A stretch of 64,000 nt of DNA from Morganella morganii (GTDB lineage Bacteria > Pseudomonadota > Gammaproteobacteria > Enterobacterales > Enterobacteriaceae): assembly GCF_003996855.1 (NCBI RefSeq), contig NZ_NRQY01000001.1, forward strand, positions 1,030,881 to 1,094,880. The letters run 5' to 3'. The notes under the pieces were generated by a model. It did no database searches, had not been told where the DNA came from, and saw nothing but the letters and a program-made list of their open reading frames with translations. The translations under genes and the position numbers were made by a program. The stretch's first letter is position 1. Each line of letters opens with the position of its first letter. Positions 19,558-29,294 of the stretch are shown here, in pieces.

Positions 19558-20555
19558 AATATATCCAGAATAACCGTGAAGTGACGACACTGCTTGCCAT
19601 CCTCTGTTTGTTTGTGCTGCTCGGCGGCATGGAAACGCGTTACTTCAGCCTGCAAACGGCCACCATGATTTTCGGCAGTGCGCAAATCCAGATGCTGCTG
19701 GCCATCGGTGCCACGCTGGTGATGCTGACCCGCAATATTGATGTGTCTGTCGGCTCCACCACCGGGTTGTGTGCAGTCATTGTCGGTATTGCGCTGAATG
19801 CGGGACTGCCGCTGACGGTAGCGATTCTGCTGACCGTCGCCGCCGGATTGCTGGCCGGATTCTTCAACGGTATCCTGGTCACCTGGCTGCGAATTCCCGC
19901 CATTGTTGCCACCCTCGGTACCCTCGGTCTGTATCACGGCATTATGCTGCTGCTCACCGGCGGGAAATGGATTGAGGGTTTACCGGCGGAACTCAAAGAT
20001 CTGTCAAAACCGGTCTTTCTCGGGCTGTCACCGATCGGCTGGTTTATTATCCTGCTGATTATTCTGATGACCCTGTTCCTGTCCCGTACCACTGCCGGAC
20101 GCGGTTTCTATGCCACCGGCGATAACTTACAGGGCGCGCGCCAGCTCGGTGTTCCGGTTGATCGCACCCGCATCATTGCCTTCTCGGTAAACGGCATGAT
20201 GGCAGCACTTGCCGGGATTGTGTTCGCCTCACAAATCGGGTTTATTCCGAATCAGACCGGTAACGGCCTGGAAATGAAAGCTATCGCTGCCTGTGTGCTG
20301 GGCGGGATCAGCCTGCTCGGCGGCACCGGCACCATCGCCGGAGCCATTCTCGGTGCCTACTTTATGACCCAGATTGACAGTGTGCTGGTGCTGCTCAAAC
20401 TGCCGGCCTGGTGGAATGACTTTATCGCCGGGTTTGTTTTACTCGCAGTCCTGGTCTTTGACGGCCGTCTGCGTGTGGCTCTGGAGAAAAACCTCCGCGC
20501 CCAGCGCTATGCCCGGTTCCTTAATCCTTCCGCACCGCAGGAGGCGAAAAAATGA
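19551..20555 (+). CDS. lsrC: AI-2 ABC transporter permease LsrC
   Basis: A 334-residue inner-membrane permease of the BPD_transp_2 (RbsC) family with about nine or ten hydrophobic segments. Characteristic motifs are [14 protein letters not shown] near the N-terminus and [21 protein letters not shown] near the C-terminus. It forms the AI-2 channel with LsrD. It overlaps lsrA at its start and lsrD at its end (ATGA). Confidence 0.96.
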   Translation: MLKYIQNNREVTTLLAILCLFVLLGGMETRYFSLQTATMIFGSAQIQMLLAIGATLVMLTRNIDVSVGSTTGLCAVIVGIALNAGLPLTVAILLTVAAGLLAGFFNGILVTWLRIPAIVATLGTLGLYHGIMLLLTGGKWIEGLPAELKDLSKPVFLGLSPIGWFIILLIILMTLFLSRTTAGRGFYATGDNLQGARQLGVPVDRTRIIAFSVNGMMAALAGIVFASQIGFIPNQTGNGLEMKAIAACVLGGISLLGGTGTIAGAILGAYFMTQIDSVLVLLKLPAWWNDFIAGFVLLAVLVFDGRLRVALEKNLRAQRYARFLNPSAPQEAKK

Positions 20556-21556
20556 GCATCACCAAACGTTACGGCTGGGAAATTGCCCTGGCGCTGCTGA
20601 TTGTCCTCGAAATCCTGTTATTCGGTATGGGTAACCCGCGTCTGCTGGATGTCAATGTGCTGCTGTTCAGCACCAGTGACTTTATCTGTATCGGCCTGGT
20701 CGCACTGCCGCTGACGCTGGTGATTGTCAGCGGCGGTATGGATATCTCCTTCGGCTCCACCATCGGACTGACGGCCATTGTGCTCGGAATACTCAATCAG
20801 GCCGATGTACCGATGATTGCTGCGATCCCGCTGACATTGCTGACCGGCGCATTGTGCGGTCTGATTAACGCCCTGCTGATCCTGTTTACCGGGGTTAACC
20901 CGCTGGTGATTACACTCGGCACCATGTATCTGTTCGGCGGCTGTGCCCTGCTGCTCTCCGGGTTATCCGGCGCGACCGGTTTTGAGGGGATCGGCGGCTT
21001 CCCGATGGCCTTTACTGATTTTGCCAATCTGGATCTGCTCGGTATTCCGCTGCCGCTGATTATTTTTGCCCTGTGTGTACTGGTGTTCTGGTTTTATCTG
21101 CACCGCACCCATCCGGGCCGTAATGTCTTTTTAATCGGACAGAACGCCCGTGTCGCCCGTTACAGCGCTTTCCCGGTAACACGCACTATTTGTCTGCTGT
21201 ATGCGATGGTCGGCGTCTCCGCTGCACTCGCGTCCGTCATTTTAGTGTCCTATTTCGGCTCTGCCCGTGCGGATCTCGGTGCGTCCTTCCTGATGCCTGC
21301 GATCACCGCTGTTGTGCTGGGTGGTGCCAATATTTACGGCGGTTCCGGCTCTGTATTAGGCACCGCGCTGGCTGTTTTGCTGATCGGCTTTTTGCAGCAG
21401 GGATTGCAGATGATCGGCGTACCAAATCAGGTCTCCAGTGCACTCTCGGGTGCGCTGCTTATTGTTGCCGTTGTTGGTCGTTCCGTTTCTTTACACCGAC
21501 ATCACATCCTTGGCTGGTGGGCGCGTAAACGCAACAGGCAATTCGTATCAGAGTAA
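20552..21556 (+). CDS. lsrD: AI-2 ABC transporter permease LsrD
   Basis: A 334-residue permease paralogous to LsrC, with the motif [14 protein letters not shown] and [17 protein letters not shown]. The second half of the heterodimeric membrane channel of the AI-2 importer. The start forms an ATGA overlap with lsrC, which suggests coupled translation and equal subunit supply. Confidence 0.96.
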   Translation: MSITKRYGWEIALALLIVLEILLFGMGNPRLLDVNVLLFSTSDFICIGLVALPLTLVIVSGGMDISFGSTIGLTAIVLGILNQADVPMIAAIPLTLLTGALCGLINALLILFTGVNPLVITLGTMYLFGGCALLLSGLSGATGFEGIGGFPMAFTDFANLDLLGIPLPLIIFALCVLVFWFYLHRTHPGRNVFLIGQNARVARYSAFPVTRTICLLYAMVGVSAALASVILVSYFGSARADLGASFLMPAITAVVLGGANIYGGSGSVLGTALAVLLIGFLQQGLQMIGVPNQVSSALSGALLIVAVVGRSVSLHRHHILGWWARKRNRQFVSE

Positions 21557-21597
21557 AACACGTTTGTTATCACAGATTTGACGAAATGGAGAAAACC

Positions 21598-22614
21598 ATG
21601 AAACCCATCATGAAAAAACTGGCGCTCGCCACTGCATTAAGTCTCGCATGTGTTTCCTGGGCGAATGCAGCAGAAAAAGTCGCCTTTATTCCTAAACTTG
21701 TCGGTGTCGGTTTCTTTACCAGCGGCGGCCAGGGTGCTGTGGACGCCGGGAAAAAACTCGGTATCGATGTCACCTATGACGGCCCGACCGAGCCGAGTGT
21801 GCCCGGCCAGGTACAACTTATCAACAACTTCGTTAACCGGGGCTATGACGCGATTATTGTCTCCGCCGTTTCGCCGGACGGATTATGCCCGTCCCTGAAG
21901 CGTGCCATGCAGCGTGGCGTGAAAGTACTGACCTGGGATTCCGACACCAATCCGGAATGCCGCTCTATTTATATCGACCAGGGCACACCGAAACAGCTCG
22001 GCGGCATTCTGGTGAATATGGCGGCAGATCAGGTGAAGAAAGAGAAAGCCAAAGTGGCCTTCTTCTATTCCAGCCCGACCGTAACTGACCAGAACCAGTG
22101 GGTCAAAGAAGCGAAAGCGAAAATCGAAGCCGAGCATCCGGGCTGGGAAGTCGTTACCACCCAGTATGGTTATAACGATGCCACCAAATCCTTACAGACT
22201 GCCGAAGGTATTCTTAATGCCTGGAGTGACCTGGATGTGATTATCGCGCCGGATGCCAACGCCCTGCCTGCGGCAGCTCAGGCCAAAGAGAACCTGAAGC
22301 GCAACGATGTGGCGGTTGTCGGGTTCAGTACCCCGAACGTCATGCGTCCGTATGTGGAGCGCGGCACTGTTAACCAGTTCGCGTTATGGGATGTGGTCAA
22401 ACAAGGCGAAATTTCTGTCGCCGTGGCTGATGCACTGATGAAGAAAGGCGAACTGAATGTCGGCGATAAGATTACCGTCGACGGTGTCGGTGAAGTTGAA
22501 GTCTCCCCGAACAGTGTTCAGGGTTATGACTACGAAGCAAAAGGCAACGGGATTGTAGTGCTGCCTGAGCGCGTAATCTTCACCAAAGAAAATATTAACA
22601 ACTATGATTTCTGA
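21598..22614 (+). CDS. lsrB: AI-2-binding periplasmic protein LsrB
   Basis: The periplasmic receptor for AI-2, about 338 residues. The start ATG at 21598 is preceded by GGAG at a good distance; an in-frame ATG at 21586 has no such site. A cleavable signal peptide ends near ANAAEK. The sequence is very close to E. coli LsrB, including [15 protein letters not shown], the binding-site region [11 protein letters not shown] and [14 protein letters not shown]. It is fourth in the operon and is followed by a small hairpin before lsrF. Confidence 0.97.
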   Translation: MKPIMKKLALATALSLACVSWANAAEKVAFIPKLVGVGFFTSGGQGAVDAGKKLGIDVTYDGPTEPSVPGQVQLINNFVNRGYDAIIVSAVSPDGLCPSLKRAMQRGVKVLTWDSDTNPECRSIYIDQGTPKQLGGILVNMAADQVKKEKAKVAFFYSSPTVTDQNQWVKEAKAKIEAEHPGWEVVTTQYGYNDATKSLQTAEGILNAWSDLDVIIAPDANALPAAAQAKENLKRNDVAVVGFSTPNVMRPYVERGTVNQFALWDVVKQGEISVAVADALMKKGELNVGDKITVDGVGEVEVSPNSVQGYDYEAKGNGIVVLPERVIFTKENINNYDF

Positions 22615-22636
22615 TGTAGTTGCTGACTTAACCAAT

Positions 22637-22656
22637 GGCGCGGATACCTTCGCGCC
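22637..22656 (+). other. short hairpin between lsrB and lsrF
   Basis: A 6-bp GC stem (GGCGCG / CGCGCC) with an 8-base loop and no U tract. It could stabilise the end of the lsrB message or tune read-through into lsrF. The function is inferred from position only. Confidence 0.4.
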
Positions 22657-22678
22657 TGTTTAACCAGGGGAGAATTCC

Positions 22679-23560
22679 ATGGCTGATTTAGATGATATCC
22701 GTGACGGCAAAGACTTCGGGCTGAACACCCCGCAGAAGAACACACTTTATACCCTCAAAGGCAGCGGTTCGCTGGATTGGGGTATGCAGTCGCGACTGGC
22801 GCGCATTTTTAACCCGCAAGACAACAAAACGGTCATGCTGGCCTTTGACCACGGCTATTTCCAGGGGCCGACCACCGGCCTTGAGCGGATTGATATTAAT
22901 ATCGCACCGCTCTTTGAGCATACCGATGTCCTGATGTGTACGCGCGGAATTTTGCGTGCACAGGTGCCGGTCACGACCAACAAACCGGTTGTGCTGCGGG
23001 CGTCCGGCGCTAACTCCATCCTGACTGAACTCTCCAACGAAGCGGTTGCGGTGGCGATGGATGATGCGGTTCGCCTGAATGTGGCCGCCGTTGCGGCTCA
23101 GGTGTATATCGGGACAGAGCATGAACACCAGTCCATCAAAAACATCATCAGTATGGTCGATGCCGGGATGCGCGTTGGTATGCCGGTGATGGCAGTGACC
23201 GGGGTGGGTAAAGATATGGCGCGTGATCAGCGTTATTTCTCTCTCGCCAGCCGTATTGCTGCCGAAATGGGTGCCAATATCATCAAAACCTACTTTGTTG
23301 AGGAAGGTTTTGAGCGTATCACCGCCGGTTGTCCGGTGCCGATCGTTATTGCGGGCGGTAAAAAACTGCCGGAAAACGAAGCACTGGATATGTGTTTCCG
23401 CGCCATTGACCAGGGCGCATCCGGGGTGGATATGGGCCGGAATATTTTCCAGTCCGAAGACCCGGTTGCCATGATGAAAGCGATCCGTGCCGTTGTGCAT
23501 GGTGGTGAAAGTGCCGCACAGGCTTATCAGCTGTTCCTGAGCGAAAAGAACAAGGGGTAA
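22679..23560 (+). CDS. lsrF: phospho-AI-2 thiolase LsrF
   Basis: A 293-residue TIM-barrel protein of the DeoC/FbaB aldolase family. LsrF catalyses the last step of AI-2 breakdown: it moves the acetyl group of 3-hydroxy-5-phosphonooxypentane-2,4-dione to CoA. Typical motifs are [36 protein letters not shown] (active Lys) and [14 protein letters not shown]. The ribosome site AGGGGAGAA precedes the ATG. It is followed by lsrG three bases on. Confidence 0.96.
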   Translation: MADLDDIRDGKDFGLNTPQKNTLYTLKGSGSLDWGMQSRLARIFNPQDNKTVMLAFDHGYFQGPTTGLERIDINIAPLFEHTDVLMCTRGILRAQVPVTTNKPVVLRASGANSILTELSNEAVAVAMDDAVRLNVAAVAAQVYIGTEHEHQSIKNIISMVDAGMRVGMPVMAVTGVGKDMARDQRYFSLASRIAAEMGANIIKTYFVEEGFERITAGCPVPIVIAGGKKLPENEALDMCFRAIDQGASGVDMGRNIFQSEDPVAMMKAIRAVVHGGESAAQAYQLFLSEKNKG

Positions 23561-23563
23561 ATT

Positions 23564-23863
23564 TTGAACGTAACATTAGTGGAAATTAATGTGAAACCCG
23601 GCAAGGTGGACGAATTTATTGCCGTTTTCCGTGAAAACCATCTGGGATCGGTAAAAGAGCCCGGTAACCTGCGTTTTGATGTGTTACAGGACCCGGAAAC
23701 CGAAACCCGCTTTTATATCTATGAGGCCTATGCCGATGATGCGGCTGTGGCGGCACATAAGAAAACCCCTCATTATTTACAGTGTGTGGAAAAGCTGGAA
23801 GACCTGATGACCGGTCCTCGTAAGAAAACAGTCTTTATCGGGCTGATGCCGGAAGTGAAATAA
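23564..23863 (+). CDS. lsrG: phospho-AI-2 isomerase LsrG
   Basis: A 99-residue ABM-domain protein. It isomerises phospho-AI-2 before LsrF, ending the signal. It starts with TTG, preceded by AAGGGG at the end of lsrF. The protein begins [18 protein letters not shown] and contains [12 protein letters not shown] and [12 protein letters not shown], very close to the E. coli protein. It is last in lsrACDBFG and is followed by a strong terminator. Confidence 0.95.
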   Translation: MNVTLVEINVKPGKVDEFIAVFRENHLGSVKEPGNLRFDVLQDPETETRFYIYEAYADDAAVAAHKKTPHYLQCVEKLEDLMTGPRKKTVFIGLMPEVK

Positions 23864-23880
23864 TCCTTTCCTGTTATCTG

Positions 23881-23907
23881 AAAAACCTGCTGCGGCAGGT
23901 TTTTTTA
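23881..23907 (+). terminator. terminator of the lsr operon
   Basis: The stem AAAAACCTGC / GCAGGTTTTT with a 4-base loop and a run of Ts, 17 bases after the lsrG stop. Confidence 0.88.
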
Positions 23908-23990
23908 TTGCCCTGCCGGGGTAAACTGCGGGTTATCTGATTATATTTTCCTCTCAAATCAATTAAGTGCTGTTATCCGCCGGAGACGTC

Positions 23991-24848
23991 ATGAAAAAAC
24001 TCACTGTAACCAGCTCAGTTCTGCCTTTGGCACTATTTTCCGCTGTTTTCGCCCTGCCGTCTTATGCGGCAGAGACTGACTGTCAACCGATGTCTGAACA
24101 GACCCGGCTGAACCATATGAGAATGATGGGGATGTCTTACCTGAACGGGCCGGTGAAATCATCCTCCATGGTCACAACAGCCGAGCAGCAGGACAGCGAT
24201 ACACAGCTTTTTTCTGCCAGCAATATAACACTGTCACCCTGCGGGCAGATCACTCACTATGATTTCACCCGCAGAAGTATGCAATACGGCATGATCTTTG
24301 ATTTACTGCTGACCGGAGCGGAAACTGCTGGTGATATCAGTATGGAATACCGCTTTTCTGCCGATTATGCCGGTAAGAAAAAAACGCGCCCGACTATCAG
24401 CCGGATTTTTCTGCTCAAAGATGCGCAACAGGTTATCACCGGCTACCGGACTGAAAATTTTATCGAAGGTAACAGTACCATCATGACCGAAAACGGCACC
24501 GTGGAATACCGCGACAACAATATACATTCGGTTCTGATAAACAGTGAAATTCTCGCCAAATCCTACAGTCTGAATTTTGATTATGACAACGCAGGCCGGG
24601 TAACCCGTATTTACACCACACCAATTCCTCTCAGTGACTTTAATTTCACCTACAATGAGAAAGGTGGCCTGGATAAAGGGACAGAAAGAACGGAATCCAC
24701 CGGAATCGTAACCGGTAATGATATTCAGTGTACTGAATGGGATACGTACCAGAACTGTACCGCCGGTGTCTGGCTCCGGCATATTAACGGCGAACCTGCC
24801 GGTGAAGTCCCTTTCCGTACCACTTATGAGTATTACGGTGATAAATAG
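23991..24848 (+). CDS. secreted protein of unknown function, distantly YnfC-like
   Basis: A protein of 285 residues from the ATG at 23991, which has a CGGAG ribosome site; the frame is open to 23967. The signal peptide ends at LPSYAAET with an AxA-type cleavage site, so the mature protein should be periplasmic. It contains short beta-strand repeats such as NFDYDNAGRVTRIYT and FNFTYNEKGGLDKG. LNGPVKSSS, CGQITHYDF and the closing FRTTYEYY weakly recall E. coli YnfC. Unlike YnfC it lacks a lipobox. It ends with TAG. I do not assign a function; it is an isolated gene between the lsr operon and msrQ. Confidence 0.6.
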   Translation: MKKLTVTSSVLPLALFSAVFALPSYAAETDCQPMSEQTRLNHMRMMGMSYLNGPVKSSSMVTTAEQQDSDTQLFSASNITLSPCGQITHYDFTRRSMQYGMIFDLLLTGAETAGDISMEYRFSADYAGKKKTRPTISRIFLLKDAQQVITGYRTENFIEGNSTIMTENGTVEYRDNNIHSVLINSEILAKSYSLNFDYDNAGRVTRIYTTPIPLSDFNFTYNEKGGLDKGTERTESTGIVTGNDIQCTEWDTYQNCTAGVWLRHINGEPAGEVPFRTTYEYYGDK

Positions 24849-24875
24849 CAGCAGAATACAATTAACATAATCGTA

Positions 24876-25490
24876 TTACCCGATTTTATCGGGTAATACC
24901 TGTTCTTTACTTCGCTGCTGCCTTCGATGACAGTACGCCAGAATAACCAGTACCAGGTAAATGGCCGGTTCCGGTGTATCTGTCTTCGCTGCCAGAATAT
25001 AGTGCGTAATAACAATGAACAGCAGCGGATACAGTAAATTATGTATCCGTTTCCACCACCGGCCTGATAAGTTGCGTATCCGGTCAGACGATGTCATTGC
25101 CATCAGACACAAAATTAACCAGCCGGCCACACCGAGATTAAGATAAAAACGGGACACTATCTCACTAAAAAATAATGCCGTATTTTCTGCGCCTATTTCA
25201 AGAAAAAAATAACTGGCAAGATGCAGCGTTGCCCAGAAAAAACACCATAATCCGAGTAATTTTCTCACCTGATATAAACTGTTCATCCTAAAATAAAAAG
25301 CAATCACCGGTATCACCGCGATAATAATAACTAAACGAAGTGCCGTAATACCGGTAAAATGCTGAATATCTTTTGCGGGGTCAGCCCCCAGCGCCGCATA
25401 ATTAACAGCATAAATAAGCCATACCAGCGGCAATATGGCTGTCAGATGAAAAAAGAGATTAACTGCCGGGTAACGAAATAGTTTCAGCAT
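24876..25490 (-). CDS. msrQ: MsrQ, heme-binding membrane subunit of methionine sulfoxide reductase
   Basis: A 204-residue inner-membrane protein with about six hydrophobic segments of the ferric-reductase-like family. It passes electrons from the quinone pool or flavin to periplasmic MsrP. A histidine expected to bind heme is visible in WATLHLASYFFLE, and others in QHFTGITALR and ITHYILAAK. Its ATG overlaps the msrP stop by one base (TGATG). Confidence 0.94.
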   Translation of the reverse strand: MLKLFRYPAVNLFFHLTAILPLVWLIYAVNYAALGADPAKDIQHFTGITALRLVIIIAVIPVIAFYFRMNSLYQVRKLLGLWCFFWATLHLASYFFLEIGAENTALFFSEIVSRFYLNLGVAGWLILCLMAMTSSDRIRNLSGRWWKRIHNLLYPLLFIVITHYILAAKTDTPEPAIYLVLVILAYCHRRQQRSKEQVLPDKIG

Positions 25491-26494
25491 CAGAAATATC
25501 TCCGCAGATCCATCCCTTTATATAATTCCGCCACGTCTTCTGCATAACCATTAAACAGCAATGTCGGTTGCCGTGTTGTCCGACCTAATCCTCCGGAGCC
25601 GATAAAACGTTCCGTGGCCTGCGACCAGCGCGGATGATCAACCTGCGGGTTTACATTGGCATAAAAACCATATTCCCGGGGTGCTGAAAGATTCCATGTG
25701 GTCGGCGGCACAGATTCTGTCAGGCGAATTTTAACAATGGATTTTATTCCTTTAAAACCATATTTCCACGGCACCACCAGCCGGACAGGCGCACCATTTT
25801 GTTTCGGCAGTTCTTTTCCGTAAACACCTGTTGCCATCAGTGTCAGAGGGTGAAGAGCTTCATCCAGGCGTAATCCTTCAATATACGGATACTGAAGCCC
25901 GCCCCCGGTAAACCGGCTCTTTTGACCGGGCATTTGTTCCGGGGCATACACCGTTTCAAAAGCAACATATTTCGCTTTGCTGTTCGGTTCCGCTGATAAC
26001 AATAAATCTCTCAGAGGAAAACCGGCCCACGGAATAACCATTGACCATGCTTCCACGCAGCGCATACGATAAATACGTTCTTCTGCCTGAAATTTATGAC
26101 GGATTTCATCGGCATTGAATACCAGAGGCCGGTTAACTTCCCCTTCAACCGTCAGTGTCCATTCATCTGTTTTCAGGGTATGTGCATTTTCAGCCGGGTC
26201 CGATTTATTCAGGCCGAATTCATAAAAATTATTGTAACCGGTTACTTTATCCTCCGGCGTTAATGTCAGGCCGGACTGATACTTTCCAGGTTTTATATAG
26301 CTGAGATCTTTTAAGATTGTCTCCGGAATTCCGGGTTTATCATCGCCGGAAAACCACGAAAACAGACCGGCGCTGACTGACGGGCTGACCACTAATCCGG
26401 CCGTACCGGCACCTAATAACTTAAGCAGATTCCTGCGCTTCATCATAAAAACGGATTCCGGTGTAATCTCAGACGATCGTATTATTTTTTTCAT
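25490..26494 (-). CDS. msrP: MsrP, periplasmic methionine sulfoxide reductase catalytic subunit
   Basis: A 334-residue molybdoenzyme that reduces methionine sulfoxide in periplasmic proteins. The N-terminus has a twin-arginine motif (KRRNLLK at residues 19-25) followed by a hydrophobic stretch, so it is exported folded by Tat. The molybdenum-binding Cys146 is in [10 protein letters not shown]. The length and sequence ([21 protein letters not shown]) match E. coli MsrP. In E. coli the HprSR two-component system adjacent to it induces it under hypochlorous stress; here only part of hprS remains. Confidence 0.96.
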   Translation of the reverse strand: MKKIIRSSEITPESVFMMKRRNLLKLLGAGTAGLVVSPSVSAGLFSWFSGDDKPGIPETILKDLSYIKPGKYQSGLTLTPEDKVTGYNNFYEFGLNKSDPAENAHTLKTDEWTLTVEGEVNRPLVFNADEIRHKFQAEERIYRMRCVEAWSMVIPWAGFPLRDLLLSAEPNSKAKYVAFETVYAPEQMPGQKSRFTGGGLQYPYIEGLRLDEALHPLTLMATGVYGKELPKQNGAPVRLVVPWKYGFKGIKSIVKIRLTESVPPTTWNLSAPREYGFYANVNPQVDHPRWSQATERFIGSGGLGRTTRQPTLLFNGYAEDVAELYKGMDLRRYF

Positions 26495-26590
26495 GATGAG
26501 TCCCTGTATTCAAAAATCACGGTAATAACATTCCGTAACTGTTATACCGCATAATCTGAATTTAAAGCTGACAGGACGATGACAAATTTG

Positions 26591-27445
26591 TCATGAAAGG
26601 GACTGAACATCCGGAAAAATTAAGGTTACCGTATTATATGGCCCGGTACGTTCAAATCTGACCTCACCTGAATGCAGTTCTGTTATTGCCTGAACAATCG
26701 ATAAGCCCAATCCGCTTCCTTCTGACGTTCTCGCATTATCTCCGCGCCAGAAACGGGTAAAGACCTGTTCACTGTTTTCAATGACATCACCTTTATTCAT
26801 CACTGAAATGACGGTGCTGCCATGATTATTTTCTGCACAGGCAATAACCCCGGTATTTTCATATGAGTATTTAATGGCGTTTGACACAATATTAACCATA
26901 ATCTGCATCAGCAATACTCTGTCTGCTGACACAGTAACATCCGATATTTTATTAATTAATCTGATATTTCTCTCATCCGCATAAAATGCCAGTAATTCAT
27001 AAATATCCTCAACCAGCTCAGAAACAACGATGGTCTCCCGCTTCAGATTAATATTTTTATTCTCTGCTCTGGCGATAAACAGAATGTTTTGTATTATTTT
27101 TGCCAGTTTATCCAGTTCTTCTGTATTACTGGCGATAATCGCTTCACATTCATCCGCAGTGCGCGTTTTTTGTAATGTGATTTCATTCTGAATTTTAATG
27201 GCATTAATGGGTGTTCTTAATTCATGCGCTAAATCATCCGCAAGCTGTGTCAGACGGACAAAATCATTTTTCAGTCGTGAACGCATGATATTCAGTGAGT
27301 CTCCCAGACTTTTCAGTTCATCCGGTAACCGGCTGATATCCGCTTCCTGCCCCAGAAAGTGCAGGTCTGTTTTCGCCGTGATCCGGCTGAGATGTGCAAT
27401 ATCCCGCAATCCCCGGCGGATAAGCCATATACTGAAAACGACCAT
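26591..27445 (-). pseudogene. hprS: hprS remnant: sensor kinase core without sensor domain
   Basis: The C-terminal part of HprS (YedV), the sensor kinase that controls msrPQ. The HAMP-like region, the phosphoacceptor His74 (DDLAHELRTPIN), the N box (NIVSNAIKYS) and the G box (EGSGLGLSIV) are intact. The sequence begins in the middle of the second membrane helix (open from 27460, after a TAG). The periplasmic sensor domain, the first membrane helix and the partner regulator hprR are missing. The zwf stop lies only 27 bases upstream of the truncated frame. The remnant, if translated, would be an unregulated kinase core; most likely it is a pseudogene. Confidence 0.82.
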
Positions 27446-27489
27446 CAGGAGGATAGCAATCTACCTTTATTGATAACGCAGATGGATAA

Positions 27490-28965
27490 TTATTCCACTT
27501 CGTTCCAGGCGTGGCCGTCACGGGCCATCATGGCAATAGAGGCTATCGGTCCCCAGCTGCCGGCCTGATACGGTTTCGGCGGTTCATTATCCATCGCCCA
27601 GGCGTGCATAATAGAATCCACCCATTTCCAGGCTTCTTCCACCTCATCACGGCGGACAAACAGTGCCTGAATACCGCGCATCGCTTCCAGCAGCAGACGT
27701 TCATACGCATCCGCAATGTGCGTCTGATTAAAGGTTTCCGAGAAACTCAGATCCAGCTTGGTGGTTTGCAGACGGTGTTTATGATCCAGCCCCGGTGCTT
27801 TGTTGAGCACTTCAATATCAATGCCTTCATCAGGTTGCAGACGGATAGTCAGCTTATTCGGCGGCAGATGCTGATAGGTTTCATTGAAGATATTCAGGGA
27901 CGGCTGTTTGAAATACACCACCACTTCCGAACATTTTGACGGCATCCGTTTCCCGGTACGCAGATAGAACGGTACACCGGACCAACGCCAGTCGTCGATA
28001 TCCGCGCGGATAGCCACAAAGGTTTCGGTCTGGCTGACGGTATTCGCACCCTCTTCATCCAGATAACCCGGCACCTTCACACCGTGAACAAATCCGGCGG
28101 TATACTGCCCGCGCACCGTTTTTTCGCGGACATTCGTGATATCAATAGTCCGCAGCGAGCGCAATACTTTCACTTTTTCATCACGGATACGGTCACTGGT
28201 CAGATCATCCGGCGGTGACATGGCAATCATGGTCAGAATCTGTAACAGATGGCTCTGCACCATATCCCGCATTTGCCCGGCTTTATCAAAGTAGCCCCAG
28301 CGCCCTTCGATACCCACTTCTTCCGCCACGGTAATCTGGACATGATCGATGGTGCGGTTATCCCAGTTATTGACAAACAGGGAGTTGGCAAAACGCAGTG
28401 CCAGCAGATTCAGGACTGTTTCTTTGCCGAGATAATGGTCGATACGGTAAATCTGGCTCTCTTTAAAATATTTCGCCACTTCAGTATTGATCGCCTGCGA
28501 TGAGGCCAGATCATTACCCAGCGGTTTTTCCATCACCACGCGGCTCGGCTCTTTATTCAGATGTGCTTCACCCAGCCCTTTGCACATGGCGCTGAACGTG
28601 CCGGGCGGCATGGCAAAATAATAAACGGCGGTATTTTTGTTTTCCGCAATAATATTGGCGAGGCTTTTGAAATGAGATGTTTCATTCACATCGAGATTAC
28701 AAAACAGCAGACGGGCACTGAATCGTTCCCAGAGCTCCGGGTCTAATTTTTCGTTGAGAAAAGTACTGAAAGCATCTTCGACAAATTTCTGATACTCCTC
28801 ACGGGACCAGTCTGCCCGGCCTGCGCCGATAATCCGTGTTTCCGGATGAATATTACCTGCTTTTTCAAGCTGATATAAAGACGGGAGTAACTTGCGGCGT
28901 GCGAGGTCGCCTTTGGTACCGAAAATGACCAAATCACAAGCGGGAGCCGTTGCTGTCAGCGCCAT
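27490..28965 (-). CDS. zwf: glucose-6-phosphate 1-dehydrogenase
   Basis: A 491-residue enzyme of the oxidative pentose phosphate pathway that makes NADPH. The NADP motif FGTKGDLARRKLLP is near the N-terminus, and the active-site motif RIDHYLGKE is near residue 175. The start is the ATG at 28965, after a GAGGAGAGG ribosome site; the frame is open to 29052. A perfect HexR-like palindrome lies 29 bases upstream. It is divergent from hexR, as in E. coli, but followed downstream by the hprS remnant instead of edd. Confidence 0.97.
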   Translation of the reverse strand: MALTATAPACDLVIFGTKGDLARRKLLPSLYQLEKAGNIHPETRIIGAGRADWSREEYQKFVEDAFSTFLNEKLDPELWERFSARLLFCNLDVNETSHFKSLANIIAENKNTAVYYFAMPPGTFSAMCKGLGEAHLNKEPSRVVMEKPLGNDLASSQAINTEVAKYFKESQIYRIDHYLGKETVLNLLALRFANSLFVNNWDNRTIDHVQITVAEEVGIEGRWGYFDKAGQMRDMVQSHLLQILTMIAMSPPDDLTSDRIRDEKVKVLRSLRTIDITNVREKTVRGQYTAGFVHGVKVPGYLDEEGANTVSQTETFVAIRADIDDWRWSGVPFYLRTGKRMPSKCSEVVVYFKQPSLNIFNETYQHLPPNKLTIRLQPDEGIDIEVLNKAPGLDHKHRLQTTKLDLSFSETFNQTHIADAYERLLLEAMRGIQALFVRRDEVEEAWKWVDSIMHAWAMDNEPPKPYQAGSWGPIASIAMMARDGHAWNEVE

Positions 28966-28993
28966 AGAAAACCTCTCCTCGTGGCTGTGGGAT

Positions 28994-29008
28994 TGTAATT
29001 TTGTTACA
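28994..29008. promoter_or_regulatory. candidate HexR operator upstream of zwf
   Basis: TGTAATTTTGTTACA, a palindrome with TGTAA/TTACA arms and five bases between. It resembles the HexR boxes known in gammaproteobacteria (TGTARTAAAATTACA-like) and lies 29 bases before the zwf start. Confidence 0.7.
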
Positions 29009-29112
29009 GAGATAATGAATAATGTACTCGTTTGCGCCCGGTCAGTAAACATAAATGCGGGTTACCGCACATTCTGACAGGCTTGTCCCGCTGCTCTTTC
29101 TGTGAGCCGTTT

Positions 29113-29127
29113 TGTAATTTAATTACT
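29113..29127. promoter_or_regulatory. second candidate HexR operator
   Basis: TGTAATTTAATTACT is close to a full palindrome (one end mismatch) and sits in the middle of the zwf-hexR region, 168 bases before hexR. It suggests autoregulation or cooperation with the box next to zwf. Confidence 0.55.
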
Positions 29128-29294
29128 TTTTTGATGCAAACTTACTAAAATGAAAATCAGACACAGCGCATACTTTCAAAAAAAAGCCGGTTTCAGGGGA
29201 ATTTCCCCTCTCCTTTGCCGGGGCTTACGTAGTATATTTTCAAAAAATGCGGGTGGCCGGTGTGTCACACAGATCAATATAAAGGCACAATGAC

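Noticed and set aside
22688..23500. A 270-codon open frame antisense to lsrF
   Set aside because: His-rich, antisense shadow of a conserved gene with no family resemblance.
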